NCBI GenBank assembly: GCA_002347645.1
Contig: DDYF01000034.1
Location: 1 to 64,000 of the forward strand
DNA length: 64,000 nucleotides
Reading direction: 5' to 3'
From: Thermoleophilia bacterium UBA2241
GTDB lineage: Bacteria; Actinomycetota; Thermoleophilia; UBA2241
Position numbers and translations under genes: made by a program. Positions 22,853 through 30,776 of the stretch are shown in pieces. Below the pieces are notes generated by a model. That model ran no database searches. It was not told the origin of the DNA and saw only the letters and a program-made list of their open reading frames with translations. Numbering within the stretch: position 1 is the stretch's first letter; each line of letters opens with the position of its first letter.

Positions 22853-25297
22853 GTGGCTGATCGAGCACCGGAGTCCGTCACGGCCGGCCGTCGTGCAGCG
22901 CTCACGGCCTTCTCGCGGGCCCTCGACCGCGAGCTGCACAATCTGCAGGATGCCGACCTCGACGCGCTGCCGACGCTCGTGTTCCAGCAACTCCACAACC
23001 GGCTGCAGTGGGAGGACGACCCGGTCCGCAGCCTCCTTGAGCCGCATGTACGCCGGAGACGCTCGAGCGACGCCCGCCCGTGGCTGCGAAGCACGGCCCG
23101 GCCGAGCGAGTCGACCGCGCTGAGGCGGACCCTGGCCGGTCACGCGGACGCGGTAGTGGATTGCGCCATCACCTCTGACGGTTCCCTGATCGTGTCCGCC
23201 TGCAAGGACGGCACGGTGACGTTCTGGGACGCGAGGACGGGAAGGGCGATGACCACACTGGCCGCTCACGCCGATCTGCTGGAGGCGTGCTCGCTCAGTG
23301 CGGATGACGCTCTCGTCGCGACGGCGCGCACGAACGAAGTGAAGGTCTGGGACGTGAGGACCGGCCACCTCCTCGTGGCTCTCGGCGGCGACGTATCGAA
23401 GCCGTGCGTCTTCAGCCCCGATGGTACGTACTTGCTCACGCGAGTCGGATACTTCGGACTTGGCGTCTGGGATGTCGGGTCAGCGGAGCAGCGAGTCACC
23501 CTGACCGGTCATAAGGATTTCGTCTGGGCGTGCGCGATCAGCCCGGACTCGTCGTGCGTCGTCTCCGCCAGCTTCGACAAGACGCTGCGCCTCTGGGACG
23601 CGCGCACCGGCGAGGAGCGTGCGGTCCTGCGCGGCCATACTGATTCCGTCGACGACTGCCTCTTCAGCCCGGATGGATCCTGCGTCGTCTCCGCCGGCCG
23701 GGACCACACCGTGAGGATCTGGGGGGTGACGACCGGACGGGAGCAGGCAGTTCTCGAGGGTCACACGGACGGCGTCACCCGCTGTGCGATCAGTCCCGAC
23801 GGCTCGATCATCGTCTCGGCGAGCCGGGACAAGACCGTCCGTATCTGGGAGACCGCGACCGGCCAAGCAAGATTCATGCTGGAAGGACACGCGGGCCCCG
23901 TCACGGCGTGCGCCGTCAGCGGCGACAGCTTGCTCGTCGTCTCGGCGAGTGATGACGGCACGGTGAGGACCTGGGACGCGATCACGGGGCAGGCGCGCGC
24001 CGTGCTGCTCGGCCACACCGACGCCGTCACGGCGTGCGCCGTCAGCCGTGACGGGAAGCTGATCGTCTCCGCGAGCCGGGACAAGACCCTCAAAGTGTGG
24101 GACGCGGGGGTCACCGAAGGTCCCGAGGCATCCCGCGCTCACGCGGGACCGGCCACGGACTGCGCGTTCAGCCCCGACGGATCGTTCGTCCTCTCGGCGG
24201 GCCAGGATGGCGCGCTGAAGCTCTGGGACGCGAAGACGGGGCAGGAGCGGGCCACGCTGCGCGGCCACACCGATGCCGTGACCGCATGCGCTGTGGGCCC
24301 CGACGGCACCTCGGTCGTGTCGGCGGGCCGCGACAGGGTCCTGAGGCTCTGGGACGCGAAGACGGGGCGGCAGCGGGCCACGCTGCGCGGCCACACCGAC
24401 GCCGTGACCGCCTGCGACTTCAGTCCCGACGGCTCGATCATTGTCTCGGCAAGCGTGGACGGGACGCTTGGGGTCTGGGACGCCGAGACGGGGGAGCAGG
24501 TGGGCACGTTTCCCGGGCACGCCGATGCGGTCACGTCGTGCGCCTTCAGCCCGGACGGTTCGTACGTCGCGTCGGGCGGTTACGACGGCGCGGTCAGGCT
24601 CTGGGATCCGGCCACCGGCTTGGAACTGGCGAAGCTGGAGACGGGCGGCTTCGGCGATCGCATCCTGGGTTGCACCGTCAGCCCCGACGGCCGGACCGTC
24701 GCGGCATTCCGTCCTCTGACCGTGTGGGATGTTGAGACGGGCGAGCGCCTCGCCTCGCTCTCCAAGCCCTTGGACGTCGTGACGACATGCGCTTTCAGCC
24801 CCGACGGGTCCTTCCTGGTCTCGGGGGAGCGGTTCGGCTACGTCAAGCTCTGGGATGCGGCCACGTTCGAGGAACGGGCGTCGAACCCTGGCCACCGGGG
24901 CACCGTTACCGGGTGCGCGATCGGCCTCGAGGGCGCGTTCATCGTCACCGTGAGCGACGACAAGACCGTCAGGCTCTGGGACGGACGGACATGCAAGGAG
25001 GTCGTCCGAATCCCCGGCCCCGGTGCCCTCACGTCGTGCGCCCTCAGCCCCCCCGGTGATCGCGTGTGCGGCGCCGACGAGGGCGGCAACATCCTCATCT
25101 TCGAAGTCATGGGGAGCCTCACCGGCTGCTTGGGACGTGGGCGACACGAAGGAACCACACCCTCTCCAGGTCGCACGAGGGACGAGACCGACGTCGGCGT
25201 CGAGGCGCAGGTCGCCTGTCTCCACTGCGGCGGGACGAATCCGCGAGGAGCCCGGTGGTGTCTCGCCTGTGGTCGTGATCTTGCGGACGACGGGTGA
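22853..25297 (+). CDS. 16-unit WD40 protein with linker and zinc ribbon
   Basis: An 814-residue paralogue of the protein at 16222. The linker is AFSRALDRELHNL, LVFQQLHNRLQWEDDP and RPWLR. About 16 WD units follow; blades 4-12 are very regular, for example RGHTDAVTACAVGPDGTSVV and LRLWDAKTG. The last blade ends CALSPPGDRVCGADEGG. A C-terminal zinc ribbon reads VACLHCGGTNPRGARWC-LACGRDLA. GTG 22853 follows copy E by 12 bases. The gene precedes the DUF4062-NACHT gene by 149 bases in the same direction and is its nearest WD40 neighbour, so this is the best candidate for the missing propeller half. Confidence 0.82.
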   Translation: MADRAPESVTAGRRAALTAFSRALDRELHNLQDADLDALPTLVFQQLHNRLQWEDDPVRSLLEPHVRRRRSSDARPWLRSTARPSESTALRRTLAGHADAVVDCAITSDGSLIVSACKDGTVTFWDARTGRAMTTLAAHADLLEACSLSADDALVATARTNEVKVWDVRTGHLLVALGGDVSKPCVFSPDGTYLLTRVGYFGLGVWDVGSAEQRVTLTGHKDFVWACAISPDSSCVVSASFDKTLRLWDARTGEERAVLRGHTDSVDDCLFSPDGSCVVSAGRDHTVRIWGVTTGREQAVLEGHTDGVTRCAISPDGSIIVSASRDKTVRIWETATGQARFMLEGHAGPVTACAVSGDSLLVVSASDDGTVRTWDAITGQARAVLLGHTDAVTACAVSRDGKLIVSASRDKTLKVWDAGVTEGPEASRAHAGPATDCAFSPDGSFVLSAGQDGALKLWDAKTGQERATLRGHTDAVTACAVGPDGTSVVSAGRDRVLRLWDAKTGRQRATLRGHTDAVTACDFSPDGSIIVSASVDGTLGVWDAETGEQVGTFPGHADAVTSCAFSPDGSYVASGGYDGAVRLWDPATGLELAKLETGGFGDRILGCTVSPDGRTVAAFRPLTVWDVETGERLASLSKPLDVVTTCAFSPDGSFLVSGERFGYVKLWDAATFEERASNPGHRGTVTGCAIGLEGAFIVTVSDDKTVRLWDGRTCKEVVRIPGPGALTSCALSPPGDRVCGADEGGNILIFEVMGSLTGCLGRGRHEGTTPSPGRTRDETDVGVEAQVACLHCGGTNPRGARWCLACGRDLADDG
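24221..24419 (+). repeat. Nearly identical adjacent 126-bp repeat units
   Basis: Blocks starting at 24221 and 24347 are about 73 bases long and nearly identical, exactly 126 bases apart. They encode parts of WD40 units 9-11. Such low divergence fits recent duplication or gene conversion. Confidence 0.7.
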
Positions 25298-25390
25298 AAC
25301 GAGACGCCGCGAGCGACATCGAGTGGTGGTCATGCGGGCATCGGCATGCCCCCGTGTAGAATGCTCCCGACGGAGCGGGGAGGAGCTGCG

Positions 25391-25447
25391 ATGATCGAGC
25401 GGTACGCCGTGCGGCCGTGTCTCCTGCGTGCGGACAGGGGCGCCTGA
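25391..25447 (+). CDS. 18-residue upstream ORF coupled to the NACHT gene
   Basis: ATG 25391 has a strong GGGGAGGAG site. The frame reads MIERYAVRPC and ends after 18 codons in TGA that overlaps the next ATG (TGATG at 25445-25449). It is basic with five Arg codons (CGG, CGG, CGT, AGG plus context). The arrangement suggests a leader peptide or translational coupling that controls ATPase synthesis. Peptide function is unproven. Confidence 0.5.
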   Translation: MIERYAVRPCLLRADRGA

Positions 25448-28026
25448 TGCCGCACACCACGCGCACGTTTCGGGTCTTCGTCAGCTCCACGTTCAGCGAC
25501 CTGCGGGCCGAACGTGACGCCCTGCAGGAACACGTCTTCCCCGCCCTCAGCCGGCTCTGCACCGCGGCGGGCGCCACCTTCCAGCCCATCGACCTGCGCT
25601 GGGGCGTGAGCGACGAGGCGGGGCTCGACCAGCAGACCATGACGATCTGCTTGACGGAGCTCCAGCGCTGCCAGGGCACCGAGCTCAAGCCCAACTTCCT
25701 CATCCTGCTCGGTGACCGTTACGGCTGGCTGCCGCTGCCGCCGGAGATCCCGGCCGACGAGTACAAGCAGATTCTGGCTGCCGTGGACGACCCGGTCGGC
25801 AAGGCCAAGCTCGAGCGCTGGTACGGCCGGGAGGACGAGGCCGACGACAACGCCGTGCCCCCCGTGTACCGTCTCAAGCCGCGGGACCCGCAGGGCGAGT
25901 TCGCGGTTGCGGAGGCTTGGGGTCACGAAGAAGCGGGCCTGCGCGTCGTGCTGCTGCGGGCCCTCGACTCGGTCCCACTCCCCGACGAGGCGCTGGTCAA
26001 GTACAAGGCCTCGGCGACCGAACAGGAGATCATCGAGGGCGCGCTCAACGTGCCCGATGCGGCAGAGCACGTCTTCTGCTTCGCGCGCGAGCTCGACGAA
26101 CTGCCCGACTCAGTAAGGTCTCTGCCCGAGAAGGACACGGCGCGTGCCTACCGCAACTTCCGCGACGACGGGTCGCTGGACGATGAAGCCGAACAGGCGC
26201 TCGCGGATCTGAGGGCTGCGCTCCGCAAGAAGCTCGGCGATCACTTCGTGTCGTATCCGGCCGAGTGGACGACGGGCGGCGACGGCACGTCCGGCCCGTC
26301 GGCCGGGCACGTCGGGGTCCTCTCGGCGGATCCCGACTGCGACCCGGCAGAGCGCGACCCGGGCGACGTCGCCGGCTCGTTGTGCCGCGACGTCTACGAC
26401 GGTCTGGCCGGCGTCATCCGCGGGCAGCTGGCGGCGGCCGGCACGTTGACGGCCGCGGAGCTCGAGGCCGCCGCCGTGGCCGAGTTCATCCGCGAGCGGA
26501 CGCGGTTCTTCACGGGTCGCGTCGGTACCCTCGACGGGATCCGCGACTACCTGACGTCGACGGGCCGCCAGGCTCTTGCCTTGTGGGGCGGCTCGGGGTC
26601 GGGCAAGTCGACGGTGCTCGCCCAAGCCGTGCAGACCGCACTCGGCGACGGGCATCCCGCCGATGTCAACGTGATCGCCAAGTTCATCGGCGCGACGAGC
26701 TCCGCCGACGGCCGCGAGATGCTGGACGACCTCTCCGCCAAGATCGACGCGCTCTACGGACAGGGTGCCGCCCCCGGCGGCCGCACGTACGAGGACCTCG
26801 TCCAGCAGTTTCCCGACAAGCTGGCCCTCGCGGACGGCGACAAGCCGCTCTGGATCTTCCTCGACGCGCTCGATCAGCTCTCCGACGCGAACAACGCCCG
26901 CAGCCTCGTCTGGCTGCCCGAGAAGGTCCCCGAGAACGTCCACATCGTCGTGAGCACCACCCCCGGCGAGTGCCTGGCCAGCTTGCAGCGCAAGCTCGAC
27001 GAGGACCACGTGGTCGAACTCGGGCCGATGTCGGACGAGGAGGGCGCGCTGCTGCTCGACAAGTGGCTCGCCGATGCGCGGCGCGCCCTCTCCCGCGAGC
27101 AGCGCGCGGCCGTGCTCGACGCGTTCGCCGGCTGCCGGTTTCCGCTCTACCTGAGGCTGGCCTTCGAGGAGGCCCGGCGCTGGAGCTCGGGGGCCGGCGT
27201 GCAGCCGCTGGCGGCCGACACGCCGGGCCTGATCCGCCAGCTGTTCGAACGGCTCGCCGACCCCGCCAGCCACGGTCCCGAACTCGTCGACCGCGTGGTC
27301 AGCTTGCTCGCCGCGTCGCGTTATGGCCTGTCCGAGGAGGAGTTGCTCGGCGTGCTGGCGTGGGACGAGCGCTACTGGGACCATTTCGTGGCGCCGGACG
27401 CCTACCACGACCTGCCGCAGACGATGAGGGGCTCGGAGCGCGAGCCTTGGCGGCGGCGCATCCCGGTGGCCGTTTGGGCACGCCTTTACAGCGACCTCGA
27501 GCCGTACCTCAGCGAGCGCGAGGTCGAGGGCGCCCGCGTGCTCGCCTTCTACCACCGCCAGCTCGGCGAGGTGGCTTACCTGGACCATCTCGCCGACCGT
27601 GAGGCGGGCGACGCCGTACGCACGCGCGTGGCCGAGATCGAAGAGAAGCTGCATAGGGGTACGTTGCCGGCCAGTGAGGTGCTGGCGGTGCCCCTGAGCG
27701 TCACTGGCCGCGAACGGCATCGCCTGCTCGCCGAGTACTTCAAGTGGGCCGCCGACCCGGCCGGGCCCGACGCCGAGGGTCTCCGCTCCTGGCGGGACGG
27801 CACGGCGCGCGGTCTGTCGGAGCTTCCGTACCACCAGGCCAAGGCGCAGTTGTGGGACGACGTCTACGAGACCCTGACCGACTTCACGTTCATCGAGAAC
27901 AAGTGCGCCCGCGTGGGGCGCCTGGAGACCACCGACGAGAAGGGCGAGCCGAAGACCCTGTTCGCGGGCGCCTTCGCCCTGCAGGAGGACTATGCGACCG
28001 CGCTGGCGGACTTCCCTTCGGAGTGA
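25447..28026 (+). CDS. DUF4062-NACHT NLR-like ATPase lacking its WD40 tail
   Basis: An 859-residue protein. Residues 5-150 form DUF4062: FRVFVSSTFSDLRAERDAL, QPIDLRWGVSDEAG and LILLGDRYGW, as in TEP1/NWD1 proteins. A NACHT-type STAND ATPase follows, with P-loop GGSGSGKST (~380-388) and Walker B LWIFLDALDQL (~468). A winged-helix/helical part ends with TDFTFIENKCAR and ALQEDYATALADF. In single-chain relatives this segment is followed by the linker and WD40 repeats; here the protein stops and those parts are in separate genes. STAND ATPases oligomerise on sensing a trigger. ATG 25447 overlaps the upstream ORF stop, with GGGG 6 bases upstream. It is the first large gene of a run of five. Confidence 0.82.
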   Translation: MPHTTRTFRVFVSSTFSDLRAERDALQEHVFPALSRLCTAAGATFQPIDLRWGVSDEAGLDQQTMTICLTELQRCQGTELKPNFLILLGDRYGWLPLPPEIPADEYKQILAAVDDPVGKAKLERWYGREDEADDNAVPPVYRLKPRDPQGEFAVAEAWGHEEAGLRVVLLRALDSVPLPDEALVKYKASATEQEIIEGALNVPDAAEHVFCFARELDELPDSVRSLPEKDTARAYRNFRDDGSLDDEAEQALADLRAALRKKLGDHFVSYPAEWTTGGDGTSGPSAGHVGVLSADPDCDPAERDPGDVAGSLCRDVYDGLAGVIRGQLAAAGTLTAAELEAAAVAEFIRERTRFFTGRVGTLDGIRDYLTSTGRQALALWGGSGSGKSTVLAQAVQTALGDGHPADVNVIAKFIGATSSADGREMLDDLSAKIDALYGQGAAPGGRTYEDLVQQFPDKLALADGDKPLWIFLDALDQLSDANNARSLVWLPEKVPENVHIVVSTTPGECLASLQRKLDEDHVVELGPMSDEEGALLLDKWLADARRALSREQRAAVLDAFAGCRFPLYLRLAFEEARRWSSGAGVQPLAADTPGLIRQLFERLADPASHGPELVDRVVSLLAASRYGLSEEELLGVLAWDERYWDHFVAPDAYHDLPQTMRGSEREPWRRRIPVAVWARLYSDLEPYLSEREVEGARVLAFYHRQLGEVAYLDHLADREAGDAVRTRVAEIEEKLHRGTLPASEVLAVPLSVTGRERHRLLAEYFKWAADPAGPDAEGLRSWRDGTARGLSELPYHQAKAQLWDDVYETLTDFTFIENKCARVGRLETTDEKGEPKTLFAGAFALQEDYATALADFPSE

Positions 28027-28063
28027 ATCGACGTGACCGGATGATGCGAGACGGGGGGCGCTG

Positions 28064-30169
28064 ATGGCTGCTCAGAAGAAGACGGTCGCCGTCGTCGGCG
28101 ACGTGACGATCGACTGGATGGTGATGAACCCCGGCGGCGCGCCGTCGATGATCGAGTACCCCGACATCTGGGGGAGCTACCTGTGCCGCGCCGCGGCGCA
28201 GCCGGGCGGAGCGGCGATGCTGGCCGCACTGCTGGAGGCGCTTGTCGCCGGCGACCCTGCGCTCGCGAAGACGTACCGCGTCACGGGTCCGGCGGTGCCG
28301 TCGCGAGCGCTCGCCTCGCCGGCCTACGACGGCCTCAACCTCACGTGGACCTCGTGGGCCCTGCACCCGCGGAGCCTGGCCGAGAAGAAGGCGTTCGCTT
28401 GGCGCATGGTCAGCTTCTGGGGGCAGAGCGGTCCCGAGGGCGCCGGCGACCTCGGGCAGGTCTACCCGGCGGACGGGTCGGCGCCGGCGATCCTCGCCGT
28501 GGACGATTCGCGGCTGGGCTTCCGCGACGCCGAGCAGGTCTGGTCGCGCCTCGTCGAGGCCCAGGAACCGCCGCGGGCGGTGGTGCTCAAGATGACGGCG
28601 CCGCTGACGACCGGCCCGTTGTGGCAGCGGCTTAGCGCGAGCCACGCGGACGCGCTCACGGTGGTCGTACCGGTCAACGACCTGCGCAAGGGCAGCGTGC
28701 AGGTCGGGAATCCGTTGTCGTGGGAGCGGACGGCGCAGGAGATCGACGTCGCCGTGCGCTCGACGGGTCTGATCAAGGCCGCGCGAGTCGTCGTCAATCT
28801 CGGTCCCGCCGGAGTGATGCTGGTCGAGCGCGACGGCGGGTTCACCCTCGTGTTCGACCCGCGCGCCCAGGAGGGTGACTGGGAGAAGCAGCACCCCGGG
28901 CTGGTCCTGGGCTACGCGACCTGCGTGTCCGCCGCGCTGGTGCTCGACGCCCTGCGCGGAGGCGACGATCCGTCGCTCCTGCTCGATCAGAGCATCCAGG
29001 CCATGCGCGCACTGCACTCAGAGGGATACGACGTGGTCGACGCCGGAGGCGCGCCGATGAGCGTCGACGACGCCAAGGACGCGCGGCGCGTGCACGGGCT
29101 TCGCTTTCCGTACGGGGCGGTCGCGGCTGCCTTTGCCGGCGACCGTCCCGCCGCGTTCGCCCAGCTTCATCTGCCCGAGGCACCGAAGACCGGGTCCAGC
29201 ATCCTCGTCCAGTCCTTGGGCGAGCGGGACCTCGCTGCCGTCGCCTGTCAGGCCGCCGTGGCGGGACCCGAGAGCCTGCCCTCAGGCATCCCCGTCGAGG
29301 CCGTCGGCAAGTGGTCGTCGGTCGACCGCAGCGAGATCGAGGGCATGCGCGCCGTGCGCAACATCATGGCCGGCTACATCGCGGACTTCCTGCGCGGCGC
29401 GCGCCTCGAGCGCCCGCTCTCCATCGCCGTCTTCGGCCCGCCCGGCGCCGGCAAGTCGTTCGCCGTCAAGCAGATCGCGAAGGTCCTGCTGCCCGGCAGG
29501 CTGGAGACGGTCACCTTCAACCTGTCGCAGTCGCGCTCCGAGGACGAGCTGCCGCAGGCCTTCCACCAGGTCCGCGACATGGTGCTCAAGCAGGCGCTGC
29601 CGCTCGTGTTCTGGGACGAGTTCGATACGCCGTTGGCCGGTGAGCGCCTAGGGTGGCTCCGCTACTTCCTCGCCCCGATGCAGGACGGGGAGTTCCGCGA
29701 GGCCGGGGCGTTCCACCCGGTCGGGCCGGCGATCTTCGTCTTCGCCGGCGGCACGTGCTCCACGCTCCAGCAGTTCGCCGAGACGCGCGACGAGGAGGCC
29801 GAGAAGGCGGCCAAGAAGCCCGACTTCCTGAGCCGGCTCAAGGGCTACGTCAATGTGTTCGGTCCCAACCCCGTCGGTCCGGACGACGTGGCCTTCATGC
29901 TTCGTCGCGCGCTCCTGCTGCGCGGCATGCTCACGGGCAAGGCGCCGCAGCTGTTCCAGAGAGGCAAGCTCCAGATCGACGACGGTCTGCTGCGCGCCTT
30001 CATCGGGATCGATCGCTACCGGAACGGCGCACGGTCCATGGAGGCGATCATCGACACCAGCGCCCTCGGCGGCAGGCTGCTCTACGAGCGCTCCAGCCTG
30101 CCGCCGGAAGGTCAGCTCGCGCTGCAGGTCGACGCGCGCGCGTTCCTGGATCTCATGGAGCGCGCGTGA
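28064..30169 (+). CDS. Ribokinase (PfkB)-like and AAA ATPase fusion
   Basis: A 701-residue fusion. The N-terminal ~330 residues resemble PfkB/ribokinase sugar or nucleoside kinases (VAVVGDVTIDWM at the start; NLGPAGVMLVERDGG near 250). The usual GAGD catalytic motif is not obvious, so it may bind rather than phosphorylate. The C-terminal half is an AAA module with GPPGAGKS (~458) and LVFWDEFDTPL (~516). Known neighbours of such fusions include RyR and SLOG proteins. It starts 37 bases after the NACHT gene with GGGG upstream, and its stop overlaps the SLOG start by 4 bases. Confidence 0.72.
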   Translation: MAAQKKTVAVVGDVTIDWMVMNPGGAPSMIEYPDIWGSYLCRAAAQPGGAAMLAALLEALVAGDPALAKTYRVTGPAVPSRALASPAYDGLNLTWTSWALHPRSLAEKKAFAWRMVSFWGQSGPEGAGDLGQVYPADGSAPAILAVDDSRLGFRDAEQVWSRLVEAQEPPRAVVLKMTAPLTTGPLWQRLSASHADALTVVVPVNDLRKGSVQVGNPLSWERTAQEIDVAVRSTGLIKAARVVVNLGPAGVMLVERDGGFTLVFDPRAQEGDWEKQHPGLVLGYATCVSAALVLDALRGGDDPSLLLDQSIQAMRALHSEGYDVVDAGGAPMSVDDAKDARRVHGLRFPYGAVAAAFAGDRPAAFAQLHLPEAPKTGSSILVQSLGERDLAAVACQAAVAGPESLPSGIPVEAVGKWSSVDRSEIEGMRAVRNIMAGYIADFLRGARLERPLSIAVFGPPGAGKSFAVKQIAKVLLPGRLETVTFNLSQSRSEDELPQAFHQVRDMVLKQALPLVFWDEFDTPLAGERLGWLRYFLAPMQDGEFREAGAFHPVGPAIFVFAGGTCSTLQQFAETRDEEAEKAAKKPDFLSRLKGYVNVFGPNPVGPDDVAFMLRRALLLRGMLTGKAPQLFQRGKLQIDDGLLRAFIGIDRYRNGARSMEAIIDTSALGGRLLYERSSLPPEGQLALQVDARAFLDLMERA

Positions 30170-30750
30170 GCGTCGCCGATCGGGCGGACAGCGCCCCGGC
30201 GCCGGTGCCGGCGGACGGGAAACCGGCGCCGGGCGACGCGCGGGTCATCCGCGTCGGCGTGACCGGCCACCGGACGTTCGACGACCCCTGTGGGGCGGCG
30301 CGTCGCGTGCGCGAGGGCCTGCGCCGCGTGCTCGCCCTGGCCGGCGACGAGGGCGACGGCGCCCGTGCACGGCTCGAGATGATCTCGGCGCTCGCCGAGG
30401 GTGCCGACCGGCTCGTCGCCCGCGAGGCGCTGGCGCTGCCGGGCACGACCCTGTCCGTCGTGCTGCCGTTCACGGCGGACGACTACGCGCGCGACTTCGA
30501 GACAGAGGAGTCGAAGCGGGAGTTCGCCGAGCTCCTCGCAAGGGCGCAGGACGTCGAGGTGATGCCTGCCACGCCCACGCGTGAGGCCGGCTACGAGATG
30601 CAGGGGCGCCGCATCGCCGACCGAAGCGACGTTCTCGTCGCCGTGTGGGACGGCGAGGGTTCTCGCGGGCAGGGCGGCACGGCGGAGATCGTCGCCTACG
30701 CCGCCGAGAATGGCGCCCTGCTGATGTGGGTCAGGGTGCAGCGGCCCTGA
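30166..30750 (+). CDS. SLOG-family nucleotide-binding protein
   Basis: A 194-residue Rossmannoid protein of the SLOG type. It shows RVGVTGHRTFDD, SALAEGADRLVAREAL, SVVLPFTADDYARDF, and a late SDVLVAVWDGEG followed by GGTAEIVAYA. SLOG proteins (LOG, DprA and TRPM-like relatives) bind or process nucleotide ligands and are frequent in conflict-system operons. GTG 30166 overlaps the PfkB-AAA stop. The TrkA-RyR gene starts 26 bases after its stop. No partner effector is fused. The ligand cannot be told from sequence. Confidence 0.75.
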   Translation: MSVADRADSAPAPVPADGKPAPGDARVIRVGVTGHRTFDDPCGAARRVREGLRRVLALAGDEGDGARARLEMISALAEGADRLVAREALALPGTTLSVVLPFTADDYARDFETEESKREFAELLARAQDVEVMPATPTREAGYEMQGRRIADRSDVLVAVWDGEGSRGQGGTAEIVAYAAENGALLMWVRVQRP

Positions 30751-30776
30751 GAACGGTGGGCGACGACGAGGCACAG

